From assembly GCA_023621895.1 (NCBI GenBank), contig JAMOAF010000940.1, positions 1 through 9,119 of the forward strand: a stretch of 9,119 bases of DNA, given 5' to 3'. The position numbers and the translations under genes were made by a program. A model generated the notes under the pieces. It saw nothing but the letters and a program-made list of their open reading frames with translations. It was not told the DNA's origin and did not search any database. Below are positions 1-7,348 of the stretch, piece after piece (the stretch's first letter is position 1; each line of letters opens with the position of its first letter). Origin of the DNA: Planctomycetota bacterium (GTDB taxonomy: Bacteria > Planctomycetota > Planctomycetia > Pirellulales > Thermoguttaceae).

Positions 1-153
1 CGAGGTGGGGGTGGTGGCCACAGGCGAGCGTTCCCAAGCTGGAGCTTGGGAACGAGGTGGGAGGGGGAACGAGGTGGGGGTGGTGGCCACAGGCGAGCGT
101 TCCCAAGCTGGAGCTTGGGAACGAGGTGGGGGGGGAACGAGGTGGGAGGGGGG
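1..153. repeat. 69-bp tandem repeat with 12-bp stem hairpin (two copies plus partial third)
   Basis: Two near-identical units start at 1 and 70, and a truncated third starts at 138. Each full unit has a G-rich part (GAGGTGGGGGTGG), the 8-bp palindrome GTGGCCAC and a perfect inverted repeat. The arms are CGTTCCCAAGCT and AGCTTGGGAACG around GG, at 29-54 and 98-123. The unit is cut by the left edge of the window, so the array probably continues. It lies just downstream of the last gene of the operon. No T-tract follows either stem on the minus strand, so it is not a classical intrinsic terminator, though it could stabilise a 3' end. From memory, similar GTTCCCAAGC / GCTTGGGAAC hairpins are dispersed in planctomycete and cyanobacterial genomes; this was not checked. 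Confidence 0.85.
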
Positions 154-177
154 AAGGTGAGGAGCAACGCGCGTTTT

Positions 178-1266
178 TTAGGCGGCAAAACGGCGATAGG
201 CGTCGATCGACCGCTCTGCAATCATCGGCCAGGTGTAGCGATCCTCGGCCAGGCATCGGGCGTTTCTTCCGGCGGTCTCCAACTCCGAGGCGCTTAAGTC
301 CAGGAGTTTCAAGAGCCCACGGGCAACCCCCTCGCGAGTGGCCTCGACCACCCAGCCGGCCCCGGCGGCGACGACTTCTTCAGCCATGTTCGTGTTGGGT
401 GTCAGCAGGCAGGGCACGCCGTGAGCCAATGCTTCGAGCACGGCGATTGGGTGCCCCTCGGTCCGCGAGGGGTGAAGGAATACGTCGATTGAGTTGAAGA
501 ACCTGGCCTTGTCCCGGTCCAGGACCGGGCCTTTGAGGTCGACGACCTCTCCAGCTCCATTGCGCGCGATTCTCTTTCTCAGTTCGGCGGCGCTGCCGCC
601 GCAATCCGGCCCGTGAATCTCCAGGCTTGCTCCGGCCGAGACCCAGGCGTTGCGAATCAGGCCGCAGGCGTCAACCAAGAGGTCGAGCCCCTTGTGATCG
701 ACGTGGAGCCGCCCCATGAAGGCGGCGCGGAGCGGTTGGCGGACCGCGCGGAGCCTCGCCGGCGCCGGTAGCTCGACTCCGTTTCCCACCACCAGGGCCG
801 GCTTTCTCCAATCGCACGACGCCTCGGCCTCGCCGCTGGTCAGGCAGTGCAATGCTCGGGCGCCGCGAACCATGCGGTTGAAAAACAGCACATTGCCGGC
901 CGCCTTCTTCCACCGCTTCGAGGCCTGGGCATAGCGAGTCATGCCGCCGCGCGGGCAAATCAAGTAGGGAATCGACTCCGACTTGAGCCACCGGGCGATT
1001 GCCGCATGGAGCGGGATGTAAGTGCTGTGGAAGATGACCAGGTCAGGCTTGTCGAAAGGCGAGGGAAGGGCCAATCGGCCATTCGTCCGCACCGACTCGA
1101 CCCCAAACACCGGAAAGGTACAGGGCGGCGGCACGCCGGGCACGGTGGCCAGCAGCGCGGCGCTGACTCCGCGGAGCGCGTTCTGCGCCGCGACCAGGCC
1201 CGGAACGCTCGCGTTCGGGCCGGCCAACTGCTTCCAATCGATCGGTGCGGCATGAAGGAGAATCAC
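178..1266 (-). CDS. GT4-family glycosyltransferase
   Basis: A 362-residue protein predicted to transfer a nucleotide-sugar-derived residue to a lipid-linked saccharide at the cytoplasmic face of the inner membrane. The N-terminal half has the HSTYIPLH segment (80-87) and a CPRGGMT motif (104-110). The latter resembles the PRGML-type motif of many O-antigen and colanic acid GT4 enzymes. The C-terminal GT-B half has GRLHVDHKGLDLLV (185-198) and the EX7E signature of retaining GT4 enzymes, E270 and E278, within TEGHPIAVLEA. The length is normal for the family. The start is GTG at 1264-1266, because GGAGGAG lies 7 nt upstream and the codon overlaps the preceding gene's stop as GTGA, which implies translational coupling. 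It is the last gene of the operon and ends in TAA. Donor and acceptor sugars cannot be read from the sequence. Confidence 0.93.
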   Translation of the reverse strand: MILLHAAPIDWKQLAGPNASVPGLVAAQNALRGVSAALLATVPGVPPPCTFPVFGVESVRTNGRLALPSPFDKPDLVIFHSTYIPLHAAIARWLKSESIPYLICPRGGMTRYAQASKRWKKAAGNVLFFNRMVRGARALHCLTSGEAEASCDWRKPALVVGNGVELPAPARLRAVRQPLRAAFMGRLHVDHKGLDLLVDACGLIRNAWVSAGASLEIHGPDCGGSAAELRKRIARNGAGEVVDLKGPVLDRDKARFFNSIDVFLHPSRTEGHPIAVLEALAHGVPCLLTPNTNMAEEVVAAGAGWVVEATREGVARGLLKLLDLSASELETAGRNARCLAEDRYTWPMIAERSIDAYRRFAA

Positions 1267-2678
1267 GGCCCGACTCCTCCGTGGCCGCGGTGGGCAATCG
1301 CCGGGGGGGCGGCGACTGAATCGAGTGGCGGAAGCGCGGCCGGTTCCGCTTTGCGGCGGGAAAGCACGTTCGGCCGCGGCGGTTCAGGACTTGCCAACTG
1401 GCTTCCGATTCGAACGAGCGGCGTGCGGCGACCGCGTGGCTCGCTGAGCATTGCCAGCACCAGCGTGCCGGTTGCCGGCCAGCATTCATGGCGGTACGAG
1501 ACGGCGCCCATGGCAAACAGCGCGACGCATCCGAGGATCGCCAAACGGCCGACGTTGGCTTCCCGGCGGTCGAGCCGGATCGCCTGGTAGGCGGCGCTGG
1601 CGGCCAGGCAGCCTCCGGCCGCCAGCCCGAGAAAACCCAGGCTCAATGCCCATTCGACGAACGCGTTGTGGCAGTTCTTTCGCAGCACTCCCTGTTCGTC
1701 TTCCACGGCCGAAGGGGTAAACTGGCCAAGCACGTCGTCGGCCATTCCGGTTCCGGTCCCGCGCCAGAGGAAGTCGGGATTCGAGTTCCAGGCCTTCATC
1801 GCGGCCGTCCAGATCTCCGTCCGGCCCGACAGGCTTCCGTTGGATCGCCCGTCGCCGAACCGCTCCTGGAGCCGGCCCCAGGGGGTCGTCCCTCCGGCCG
1901 TCATCAGGAGCATGGCGAACAACAGGCCCGTCATGGAGATCGCCAGCAGGTCTTTCATTCGCCAGAGCGGCAGGGCCCGCGTCCCCCAGACGAACAGCGC
2001 ACCGACGCCGAACAGCCAACTGGCAAACGCGCCGCGCGACGCGGTCAACATGCAGCCGATTGAAAGGAGAATCATCAGGGCGAGGTTGATTTCCGGCATC
2101 CGGCGGCTTCCGGGCTGGGGCTGCTGGCCGCCTCGCTCCTTCAGGTACAGGACGAAGGCCAGGACCGCGGCCAGGGCCAGTTGCCCGCCCACCTGGTTGG
2201 GGTTTCCCATCCGGCTGGCGCCGTCCTTGGCGGCGAGGAATCCGAAGCGGCCGAGCGCGGCGACGATACTCGTCTCCACCCGCGACTCGAACCAGAGGGC
2301 CGCCAGCATTGCCGCGGCGTTGGCCCAGACGTAGACCTGCGCGCAGAAGGCCCAGGCGCGTTTCTCGACAACGAGCGCGGCGACCGGCAGCGGGAGCGTC
2401 ACGAGCGCGGCGATGAACGTGCCCCGCGTGACTTCCACATTGCCGGGGTAGGCGAGGCTCAGCCAGACCAGCCCGATGCACAGCACCACCGGCCAGGTGC
2501 TCGAAAAGCAGCGGCCTTTCCACCAATAAAAACTGCCCAAGAGCACCGCTGGCAGGCAGAGCGCCAAGTCGACGAACAGCACGGGCGGCCGGCCCAGGAG
2601 TTCCCAAAACTTGGGAAGCAGGAACCCGAAGGCCGAGGTCACAAAAACCATTGCCAAGGCAAGCCGAGCCATCGGCAT
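1263..2678 (-). CDS. O-antigen ligase/polymerase-like membrane protein (WaaL/Wzy_C family)
   Basis: A hydrophobic polytopic protein of 471 residues, with roughly 10-12 membrane segments by eye, resembling the O-antigen ligase/Wzy_C family. Family-like features in order are TASRGAF (212-218), then SGRTEIW (284-290) starting a periplasmic-type loop, a glycine-rich RGTGTGM stretch, and CHNAFVEWALSLGFLGL (336-352) with the characteristic HN pair. Such enzymes polymerise lipid-linked repeat units (Wzy) or ligate glycan to an acceptor (WaaL); sequence alone does not separate the two. The last ~58 residues (414-471) form a proline- and arginine-rich tail beyond the final membrane segment. I chose ATG at 2676-2678 because it overlaps the upstream stop as TGATG. 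GGGAG lies 4 nt before it and 10 nt before a second ATG at 2670-2672. An upstream in-frame GTG at 2726 would add 16 residues and overlap the previous gene by 49 bp. Confidence 0.88.
   Translation of the reverse strand: MPMARLALAMVFVTSAFGFLLPKFWELLGRPPVLFVDLALCLPAVLLGSFYWWKGRCFSSTWPVVLCIGLVWLSLAYPGNVEVTRGTFIAALVTLPLPVAALVVEKRAWAFCAQVYVWANAAAMLAALWFESRVETSIVAALGRFGFLAAKDGASRMGNPNQVGGQLALAAVLAFVLYLKERGGQQPQPGSRRMPEINLALMILLSIGCMLTASRGAFASWLFGVGALFVWGTRALPLWRMKDLLAISMTGLLFAMLLMTAGGTTPWGRLQERFGDGRSNGSLSGRTEIWTAAMKAWNSNPDFLWRGTGTGMADDVLGQFTPSAVEDEQGVLRKNCHNAFVEWALSLGFLGLAAGGCLAASAAYQAIRLDRREANVGRLAILGCVALFAMGAVSYRHECWPATGTLVLAMLSEPRGRRTPLVRIGSQLASPEPPRPNVLSRRKAEPAALPPLDSVAAPPAIAHRGHGGVGP
1274..1280 (-). 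promoter_or_regulatory. Ribosome binding site for the distal glycosyltransferase
   Basis: GGAGGAG on the minus strand, 7 nt before the GTG codon at 1264-1266. It lies inside the 3' end of the O-antigen ligase-like gene. It decides the GTG start and supports reinitiation at the GTGA overlap. Confidence 0.8.
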
Positions 2679-3829
2679 CAATCTCCCACCGGCAGGCCGC
2701 CTGGCGGCCGATCCCAGATCGAACACATGGCATCAACGCACGTCCCGATCCCAAACACGCTCTCGCCCAACGGAAGCCGGACCGAACCGCCGCGGCCGGC
2801 GTTTCTTACAACCAGCGGGCAGGATGCCCGCATCGCCCAGGCTTGATCCGATTCGTCCAGCGAAACCAACTCGATACCCCCGAGGCGCGAAGCGATCTCG
2901 CGGATCGACGGCAGATCGCTGGCCACCACGGGCGTGCCGGCGGCGCAGGCCTCGAGCACCGCCCCGGGGAGCCCCTCCCAGAGCGAGGGGAACACCAGGA
3001 CGTCGGCCGCCTTGAGCAACCGCGGCACGTCGCTCCGCTCGCCGCACCGGCACACGAGGTGGCCGATCCCCAACTCCTCGATGCGGCGCGCGAGCGCATC
3101 CTCGATCCGTTTCTCGCCCCAGCCGATCAGCAGCAGGCGGGCCTCCGGGCGGCGGAGGGCGAGGGCGGCGAAGATCCGCACGAGCCGATCGTGGTTCTTG
3201 GCGGCCGACAACCGGCCGACGTGGATGCAGAGGTAGGCATCCTGCGGCAGGCGGAATTCCTGGAGCACGCTCTGGCGGTCGGAGGGCGCGGCGAACCTTT
3301 GCGGATCGAGCCCGTTGTAGACCACGCGGCAGCGCGGATCCTGCCGCCACGACTGTCCCCACGCCTCGGCCATCGCCTCCTCGCTGACGGCCAGGATATC
3401 GGTGGCGAAGCGGTCGATCCACCGCCGCAGAACGACGCGCTGGAGGCGCCGGCGGAGCGTCGCCTTTGCACTCTCCCTGGAACTGCGGAAATGGGCCACG
3501 CGGACCGGAACGCCGCAGCGCGCGGCCAGCCGCAGGATGTTGCCCGACTGGTAGTACACGTGGGAGTGGACGACGCCGAACCGCTCGCTGCGCAGAAGCT
3601 GACGGAATCGGCCGGGAAAGCGGACGAGGCCGTAAGGCAGGCGGGCGACCCGGCCGCCGCAGGCTTCGATGTCTTTCTGGAAATCGCCCACGACATCCGA
3701 GAGCGTGCAGAAGACCAGGGCGTAGCGTCGCGGGTCGAGGTGGCGCAAGACCTCCAGCGTGCGCATCGGCGCCCCGCCGCGTCCGAGGCGGCCGAAAACG
3801 TGCAGCACTCTGGTCGGTTCGCTCAACAT
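2678..3829 (-). CDS. GT4-family glycosyltransferase (CapH/EpsF-like)
   Basis: A 383-residue GT-B glycosyltransferase. The N-terminus, VLHVFGRLGRGGAPMRTLEVL (8-28), matches the glycine-rich GGAE-type start of CapH/EpsF-like GT4 enzymes. SHVYYQSGNILRLAA (89-103) and VYNGLD (170-175) follow. The donor-binding half has VGRLSAAKNHDRLV (204-217) and the EX7E pair E285 and E293, in WEGLPGAVLEACAAGTPVV. The end, GESVFGIGTCVDAMCSIWD (355-373), looks like the usual closing helix. Between them, residues 333-351 look foreign and contain a palindromic repeat instead of the expected charged helix. ATG at 3827-3829 has no strong Shine-Dalgarno sequence; a GTG at codon 8 is a possible alternative. The gene lies 53 nt after the amidotransferase gene, the widest gap in the operon, and its stop overlaps the next start as TGATG. 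The sugar specificity is unknown. Confidence 0.92.
   Translation of the reverse strand: MLSEPTRVLHVFGRLGRGGAPMRTLEVLRHLDPRRYALVFCTLSDVVGDFQKDIEACGGRVARLPYGLVRFPGRFRQLLRSERFGVVHSHVYYQSGNILRLAARCGVPVRVAHFRSSRESAKATLRRRLQRVVLRRWIDRFATDILAVSEEAMAEAWGQSWRQDPRCRVVYNGLDPQRFAAPSDRQSVLQEFRLPQDAYLCIHVGRLSAAKNHDRLVRIFAALALRRPEARLLLIGWGEKRIEDALARRIEELGIGHLVCRCGERSDVPRLLKAADVLVFPSLWEGLPGAVLEACAAGTPVVASDLPSIREIASRLGGIELVSLDESDQAWAMRASCPLVVRNAGRGGSVRLPLGESVFGIGTCVDAMCSIWDRPPGGLPVGD
2683..2687 (-). promoter_or_regulatory. Shine-Dalgarno-like GGGAG for the ligase/polymerase gene
   Basis: GGGAG on the minus strand lies 4 nt before the ATG at 2678 and 10 nt before the in-frame ATG at 2672. The spacing fits the second ATG better, so the true start may be two codons downstream. 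Either choice leaves the TGATG junction in place for coupled translation. Confidence 0.5.
2815..2831. repeat. Palindromic repeat-like element inside a glycosyltransferase gene
   Basis: A perfect inverted repeat with arms GCGGGCA and TGCCCGC around GGA. It lies within codons 333-339 of the GT4 gene. From memory, short GCGGGCAGGATGCCCGC-type palindromes recur between genes in planctomycete and verrucomicrobial genomes, but this could not be checked here. The encoded stretch (MRASCPL and the following ~12 residues) does not resemble the usual GT4 C-terminal helix. This suggests that a repeat element was accommodated in frame. Confidence 0.55.
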
Positions 3830-3882
3830 CGGTTTAACCGCAAGGTCTCTCGGTTTGCCGGCGCCGCCAGCGGTTCACCATT

Positions 3883-5856
3883 TCACGCGGCTCGCGGCAC
3901 CTGAAGCGGGGCGGCCGGTCGAAGGGCCGCCGCCTCTTGGAATTTCCGTTCCCACGCGTCGAGCATCAGCAGTTTCCAGAGCCGGGGGCTCTGGTCCCGC
4001 GATCCGCGCTCGTGCCCGTCGAGCAATCGCCGCACGGCCCGGCCGGGAAACAGCGAGGCCACGATCCCGCCGCGCCTCAGCACCGCGTCGCGTACGGGGC
4101 CGCGCAGCTCGTGGCGAAACCACCGCCCCAGCGGCACGGAGAACCCGCGTTTGGGCCGGTCGACGAACTCGCTCCCCACGAGCCGGGCCAGGTTCCCGCG
4201 GAAGGGGAGTTTGCCCACCCGGCCGTCGAACCGCAGCCGCAAGGGCATCCGCGCCGCCAACTCGAACAGTTTGTGGTCCAGAAGCGGGGCCCTGGCCTCC
4301 AGCGACACGTGCATGCTGGTCCGATCGACCTTGACCATCAGGTCTTCGGGAATGTAGACCTGCCGGTCCATCGAGCACATCCGGTCGATCGCGGAGCCGC
4401 CCTCATCGTTCCACGCTTCCGGAATCGTGTTCCGCCAGCCGCAACGGGCCTCGAGCCGCATCTGGCCGCGGAGGCCGTCGTCGCAGAAGACGCGGCGATA
4501 TCTCGCCTCCAGGCCAGGCAGAATCATGTCGGCCAGTCCGCGTCCCCTGAGCTGTTCGGGCCAGAACCGCAGGGGCGCGCCCAAAGCGCGGACCATCCAG
4601 CAGGGAAAGCGGTCGACCAGCCGGCCGATCCGCTCGAGGAATGCGTAACGCGTGTAGCCAGCGAGGAGCTCGTCGCCTCCGTCGCCCGAAAGGGCCACCG
4701 TGACGTGCTCTCGCGCCAACCTGGCAACCAGGTAGGTCGGCACCGCGCTGGAGTCGGCAAACGGCTCATCGAAAATGCCGGCGACGGCCTCCGCGCCGTC
4801 GAGCAGGTCGCTGGGGCTGACGATGCGGCGATGGTGTTCGGTATGAAACCGCGCGGCCGCCTGGTCGGCCCAGGGAGATTCGTCGTAGCGGGGATCGGCA
4901 AACCCGATCGAAAAACTGTGGAGCGGTTCGGCCGCCGCCCGCGAGGCCTCCGCCGCAACGGTGGTGGAATCCAGTCCTCCGGACAAGAAGAGCCCCAGCG
5001 GCACATCGCTCATCAGCCGCATTCGCACGGCCCTGCCCAACTCCTCGTCGAACTCCTCCTGCCAGAAGCTCTCGCTGCGGTGGTCCTCCGCAAGGTATTT
5101 CAGGCCCCAGTAGCGCCGAGGCTGGGCTTGTTCGGGATCGTCCAGCCGGAGCATGATCGCTTCGGCCGCGCGGAGTTTGAACACCCCTGCGAGGATCGTC
5201 CGCGGGGCGGGGATGAACCCGTGGCTGACATAGTCGACCAGTGCCGCCGGGTTGACCTCCCTTTTGACCTCCGCGAGCGCCGCGAGCGCTTTGATTTCCG
5301 AAGCGAACGCAATCCCGCCGGCGTGCCGGCGATAGTAGAGCGGCTTTTCACCAAATCGGTCGCGGGCTAGAAGCAATCGCCGCCGCCCGAGGTCGAGCAC
5401 CGCCAGGGCGAACATCCCCCGGAGCCGATCGAGGAGCTGCTCGCCCCACTGCTCGTATCCGTGGACGAGCGCCTCGGTGTCGCTGTGGTCGGTTTTGAAG
5501 TGGTGGCCGCGGGCGGCGAGCGTCTCGCGGAGGCTCTGGTGGTTGTAGACCTCGCCGTTGAAGACGACCCAGACCGTGCCGTCCTCATTGGCCATCGGCT
5601 GGCATGCCGCCTCGGCCAGGTCGACCACGGCCAACCGGCGATGCCCGAGGAAGAAGTCGGCGTGGGACCGGGCGCATCGAGCGGCCACGGTGCCGCTCTC
5701 CGGATCTCGGGCAAATTCGGCCGCTTGCCGGGCGAGCCGCCCGGCCGCGATCCCCAGTCCATCGGGACCGCGATGCCGCATCGAGTTGACGGCGGCAAGG
5801 CAGGCGATTGGATCGACGGGCCGGCCTGGCGTGATTTGTCCGAAGATTCCGCACAT
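3883..5856 (-). CDS. asnB: Asparagine synthase-like glutamine-dependent amidotransferase
   Basis: A 657-residue two-domain enzyme of the AsnB family. The N-terminal class II glutaminase domain starts MCGIFG with the nucleophile Cys2. It continues with RHRGPDG, GHRRLAVVDL (71-80), NGEVYN (100-105) and SDTEAL (125-130). The synthetase domain has the ATP-pyrophosphatase loop SGGLDS (292-297), then DEPFADSSAVPTYL, LSGDGGDELLAGYTRY (389-404), KVDRTSMHVSLEARAPLLD (509-527) and RPKRGFSVPLGRWFR (567-581). All expected catalytic motifs are present. Glutamine ammonia is channelled to an adenylated carboxylate. In free AsnB this is aspartate, but homologues in polysaccharide loci are thought to amidate sugar acids or precursors, so the substrate here is uncertain. 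About 25 extra residues sit between RHRGPDG and GHRRL. ATG at 5854-5856 is only 3 nt after the flippase stop, so Cys2 fixes the start. The gene symbol denotes the family, not a proven role. Confidence 0.95.
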   Translation of the reverse strand: MCGIFGQITPGRPVDPIACLAAVNSMRHRGPDGLGIAAGRLARQAAEFARDPESGTVAARCARSHADFFLGHRRLAVVDLAEAACQPMANEDGTVWVVFNGEVYNHQSLRETLAARGHHFKTDHSDTEALVHGYEQWGEQLLDRLRGMFALAVLDLGRRRLLLARDRFGEKPLYYRRHAGGIAFASEIKALAALAEVKREVNPAALVDYVSHGFIPAPRTILAGVFKLRAAEAIMLRLDDPEQAQPRRYWGLKYLAEDHRSESFWQEEFDEELGRAVRMRLMSDVPLGLFLSGGLDSTTVAAEASRAAAEPLHSFSIGFADPRYDESPWADQAAARFHTEHHRRIVSPSDLLDGAEAVAGIFDEPFADSSAVPTYLVARLAREHVTVALSGDGGDELLAGYTRYAFLERIGRLVDRFPCWMVRALGAPLRFWPEQLRGRGLADMILPGLEARYRRVFCDDGLRGQMRLEARCGWRNTIPEAWNDEGGSAIDRMCSMDRQVYIPEDLMVKVDRTSMHVSLEARAPLLDHKLFELAARMPLRLRFDGRVGKLPFRGNLARLVGSEFVDRPKRGFSVPLGRWFRHELRGPVRDAVLRRGGIVASLFPGRAVRRLLDGHERGSRDQSPRLWKLLMLDAWERKFQEAAALRPAAPLQVPRAA

Positions 5857-5859
5857 CGT

Positions 5860-7338
5860 CTAGGCAGCCTTTCCGGTCCACAGCGGCGCCCGCTCGCCCG
5901 CCCGAATAGCGAGCAGTTTCCATACATTGAAGAAGAACAGCCCGGCGACGACGGCCGAGCTGATCGCCATTGCGTCGGCCGCGCCGGCCAGGCCGCGTGC
6001 GCCGACCATCCGGGGGAGCAGCGCCAGGGCGAGGGCGATGCCCACGCAGCGCGTCGCGACCTGGCCCCAGAAGCGTCGCATTGCGTTGAGCGCTCGCCCC
6101 AAGGGCCCGGTCAAGTACAGCATGGCAGCAAATACGCTCAGCGAGAGGACCACTCGCGGCAGGTCCGCCACGCCCGGCCCGAGTCGCGCCAGCAGGTCCG
6201 CGCCCAAGAGCGGCAGACCGAGCGCGGCGATGACTCCCGCCGCGCCCATGGCGGCCACCAGGAGCATGATCCGGGTGAGCAGCCTGGCGAAGGCTCGATC
6301 CTGGTCCGCGGCATAGTACTTGGCCAGTCGTGGAGCGGCCGTATTGCCCAGGGCGGTGACAATCGTCATCCCCAGCGTGATCCAGTAGGCGATCAACGTG
6401 TAGACGGCGACCGTCTCGGGGCCGAGCAGGCTGCCGATCACGTACTTGGGCAACTGGGGGATCAGCGAGACGAGGAATCCGGAAATCGCGATCGGCAGCG
6501 CGACGATGCTCAGCCGGCCGAGGACCGACCAGCGAAGCGGCGCCCGCCAGAAGCCCGGTTGATTTCCGCTGTTGCCGCCGGCTCGATCGAGCATCGCCGC
6601 GCACGGCAAGTCCCAGCAGAAAAACGTCAGCCCCATGGCGACCGGAAAGGCCGCAACCACGGCCACGGCGTTGCCGGTCAGCACGGCCGCCGGAAACATC
6701 AAGACAACGCCCGCCAGGCCGCGGATCGCCATCGCGATGGCCACTCGGTCCATCCGCTCGTTCTGCTGGAGCCGCCCGTGAAAAATCTCGCTCAGGTTCT
6801 CAAAGAACTTGGCCGCGGCGACCAGCAGGATGATCGCCACCGCGTCTGAGCTGTAATCGCCCATGAGGACCGCCACGGTGATGGCGATCATGGCTACTGC
6901 CGAGGAGATCAATCGCACCGCCAGGTAGTCGGCAAAGGCAAACTCGTCCTCCGCGTCGGTCGTGAGCGCGCCGCGCAGCCCGAGCAGCGCCAGCGACCAG
7001 ATCGGGGTGCAAAGGGCCATCGCCAGGGCATAGAGTCCCGCAGATGACAGGCCGCACAGGTGCACCAGCAGAACCAGGGTAACATAGCGGCAGACCGCCT
7101 GCGCGAGGTTGCCAAACAACGTCCACGAGAAGTTGAGCCTTAGCGACAGCGGTCCCATTGAGAGTGCGGGCAGCAGGCCGCGGCGGGTCCGCCGCCGGGC
7201 GGCCTGGGTCCCGGCGCCGCCGGCTGGCGGCAATTGGCCGCCGCGATGCGGACTGATTTCCTGACGGCTGCGAGCCGGCTGACTGCTCACGCGTTTCATG
7301 TCCCCAAAAAGATTCTCTCTCGTGGATTCGTTTTCCAT
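5860..7338 (-). CDS. Wzx-like polysaccharide flippase (MOP superfamily)
   Basis: A 492-residue membrane protein predicted to flip undecaprenyl-linked oligosaccharide across the inner membrane. About 12 hydrophobic segments start near residue 68 (FSWTLFGNLAQAVCRYVTLVLL is the first). Two features resemble Wzx and related transporters of the polysaccharide biosynthesis protein family: AGLYALAMALCTPIWSL (100-116), and QLPKYVIGSLLGPETVAVYTLI (295-316) in the middle of the protein. Residues 1-60 form a polar, arginine-rich, low-complexity N-terminus. ATG at 7336-7338 lies 10 nt after the sulfotransferase stop but has no clear Shine-Dalgarno sequence. An in-frame ATG at 7297-7299 (codon 14) and another at codon 61 are alternatives, the latter starting just before the first membrane segment. 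Translation may depend on coupling to the upstream gene. Identification is by hydrophobic pattern and context rather than catalytic residues. Confidence 0.87.
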   Translation of the reverse strand: MENESTRENLFGDMKRVSSQPARSRQEISPHRGGQLPPAGGAGTQAARRRTRRGLLPALSMGPLSLRLNFSWTLFGNLAQAVCRYVTLVLLVHLCGLSSAGLYALAMALCTPIWSLALLGLRGALTTDAEDEFAFADYLAVRLISSAVAMIAITVAVLMGDYSSDAVAIILLVAAAKFFENLSEIFHGRLQQNERMDRVAIAMAIRGLAGVVLMFPAAVLTGNAVAVVAAFPVAMGLTFFCWDLPCAAMLDRAGGNSGNQPGFWRAPLRWSVLGRLSIVALPIAISGFLVSLIPQLPKYVIGSLLGPETVAVYTLIAYWITLGMTIVTALGNTAAPRLAKYYAADQDRAFARLLTRIMLLVAAMGAAGVIAALGLPLLGADLLARLGPGVADLPRVVLSLSVFAAMLYLTGPLGRALNAMRRFWGQVATRCVGIALALALLPRMVGARGLAGAADAMAISSAVVAGLFFFNVWKLLAIRAGERAPLWTGKAA

Positions 7339-7348
7339 CCGGGCGCGC

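Noticed and set aside
166..180. AACGCGCGTT followed by T-run on the plus strand, resembling a small terminator
   Set aside because: The palindrome has no loop and only 5-bp arms, there is no plus-strand gene ending here, and the T-run overlaps the TAA stop of the minus-strand glycosyltransferase.
2651..5370. Long plus-strand open frames of 400-480 codons opposite the glycosyltransferase and amidotransferase genes
   Set aside because: They are shadows of well-supported minus-strand genes in GC-rich DNA. Their translations are low-complexity, rich in Arg, Pro and Ala, and contain no family motif.
7226..7242. GGCGGC / GCCGCC hairpin in the N-terminal coding region of the flippase
   Set aside because: A 6-bp GC stem in a GC-rich low-complexity coding stretch is easily expected by chance, and it has no second copy in the window.
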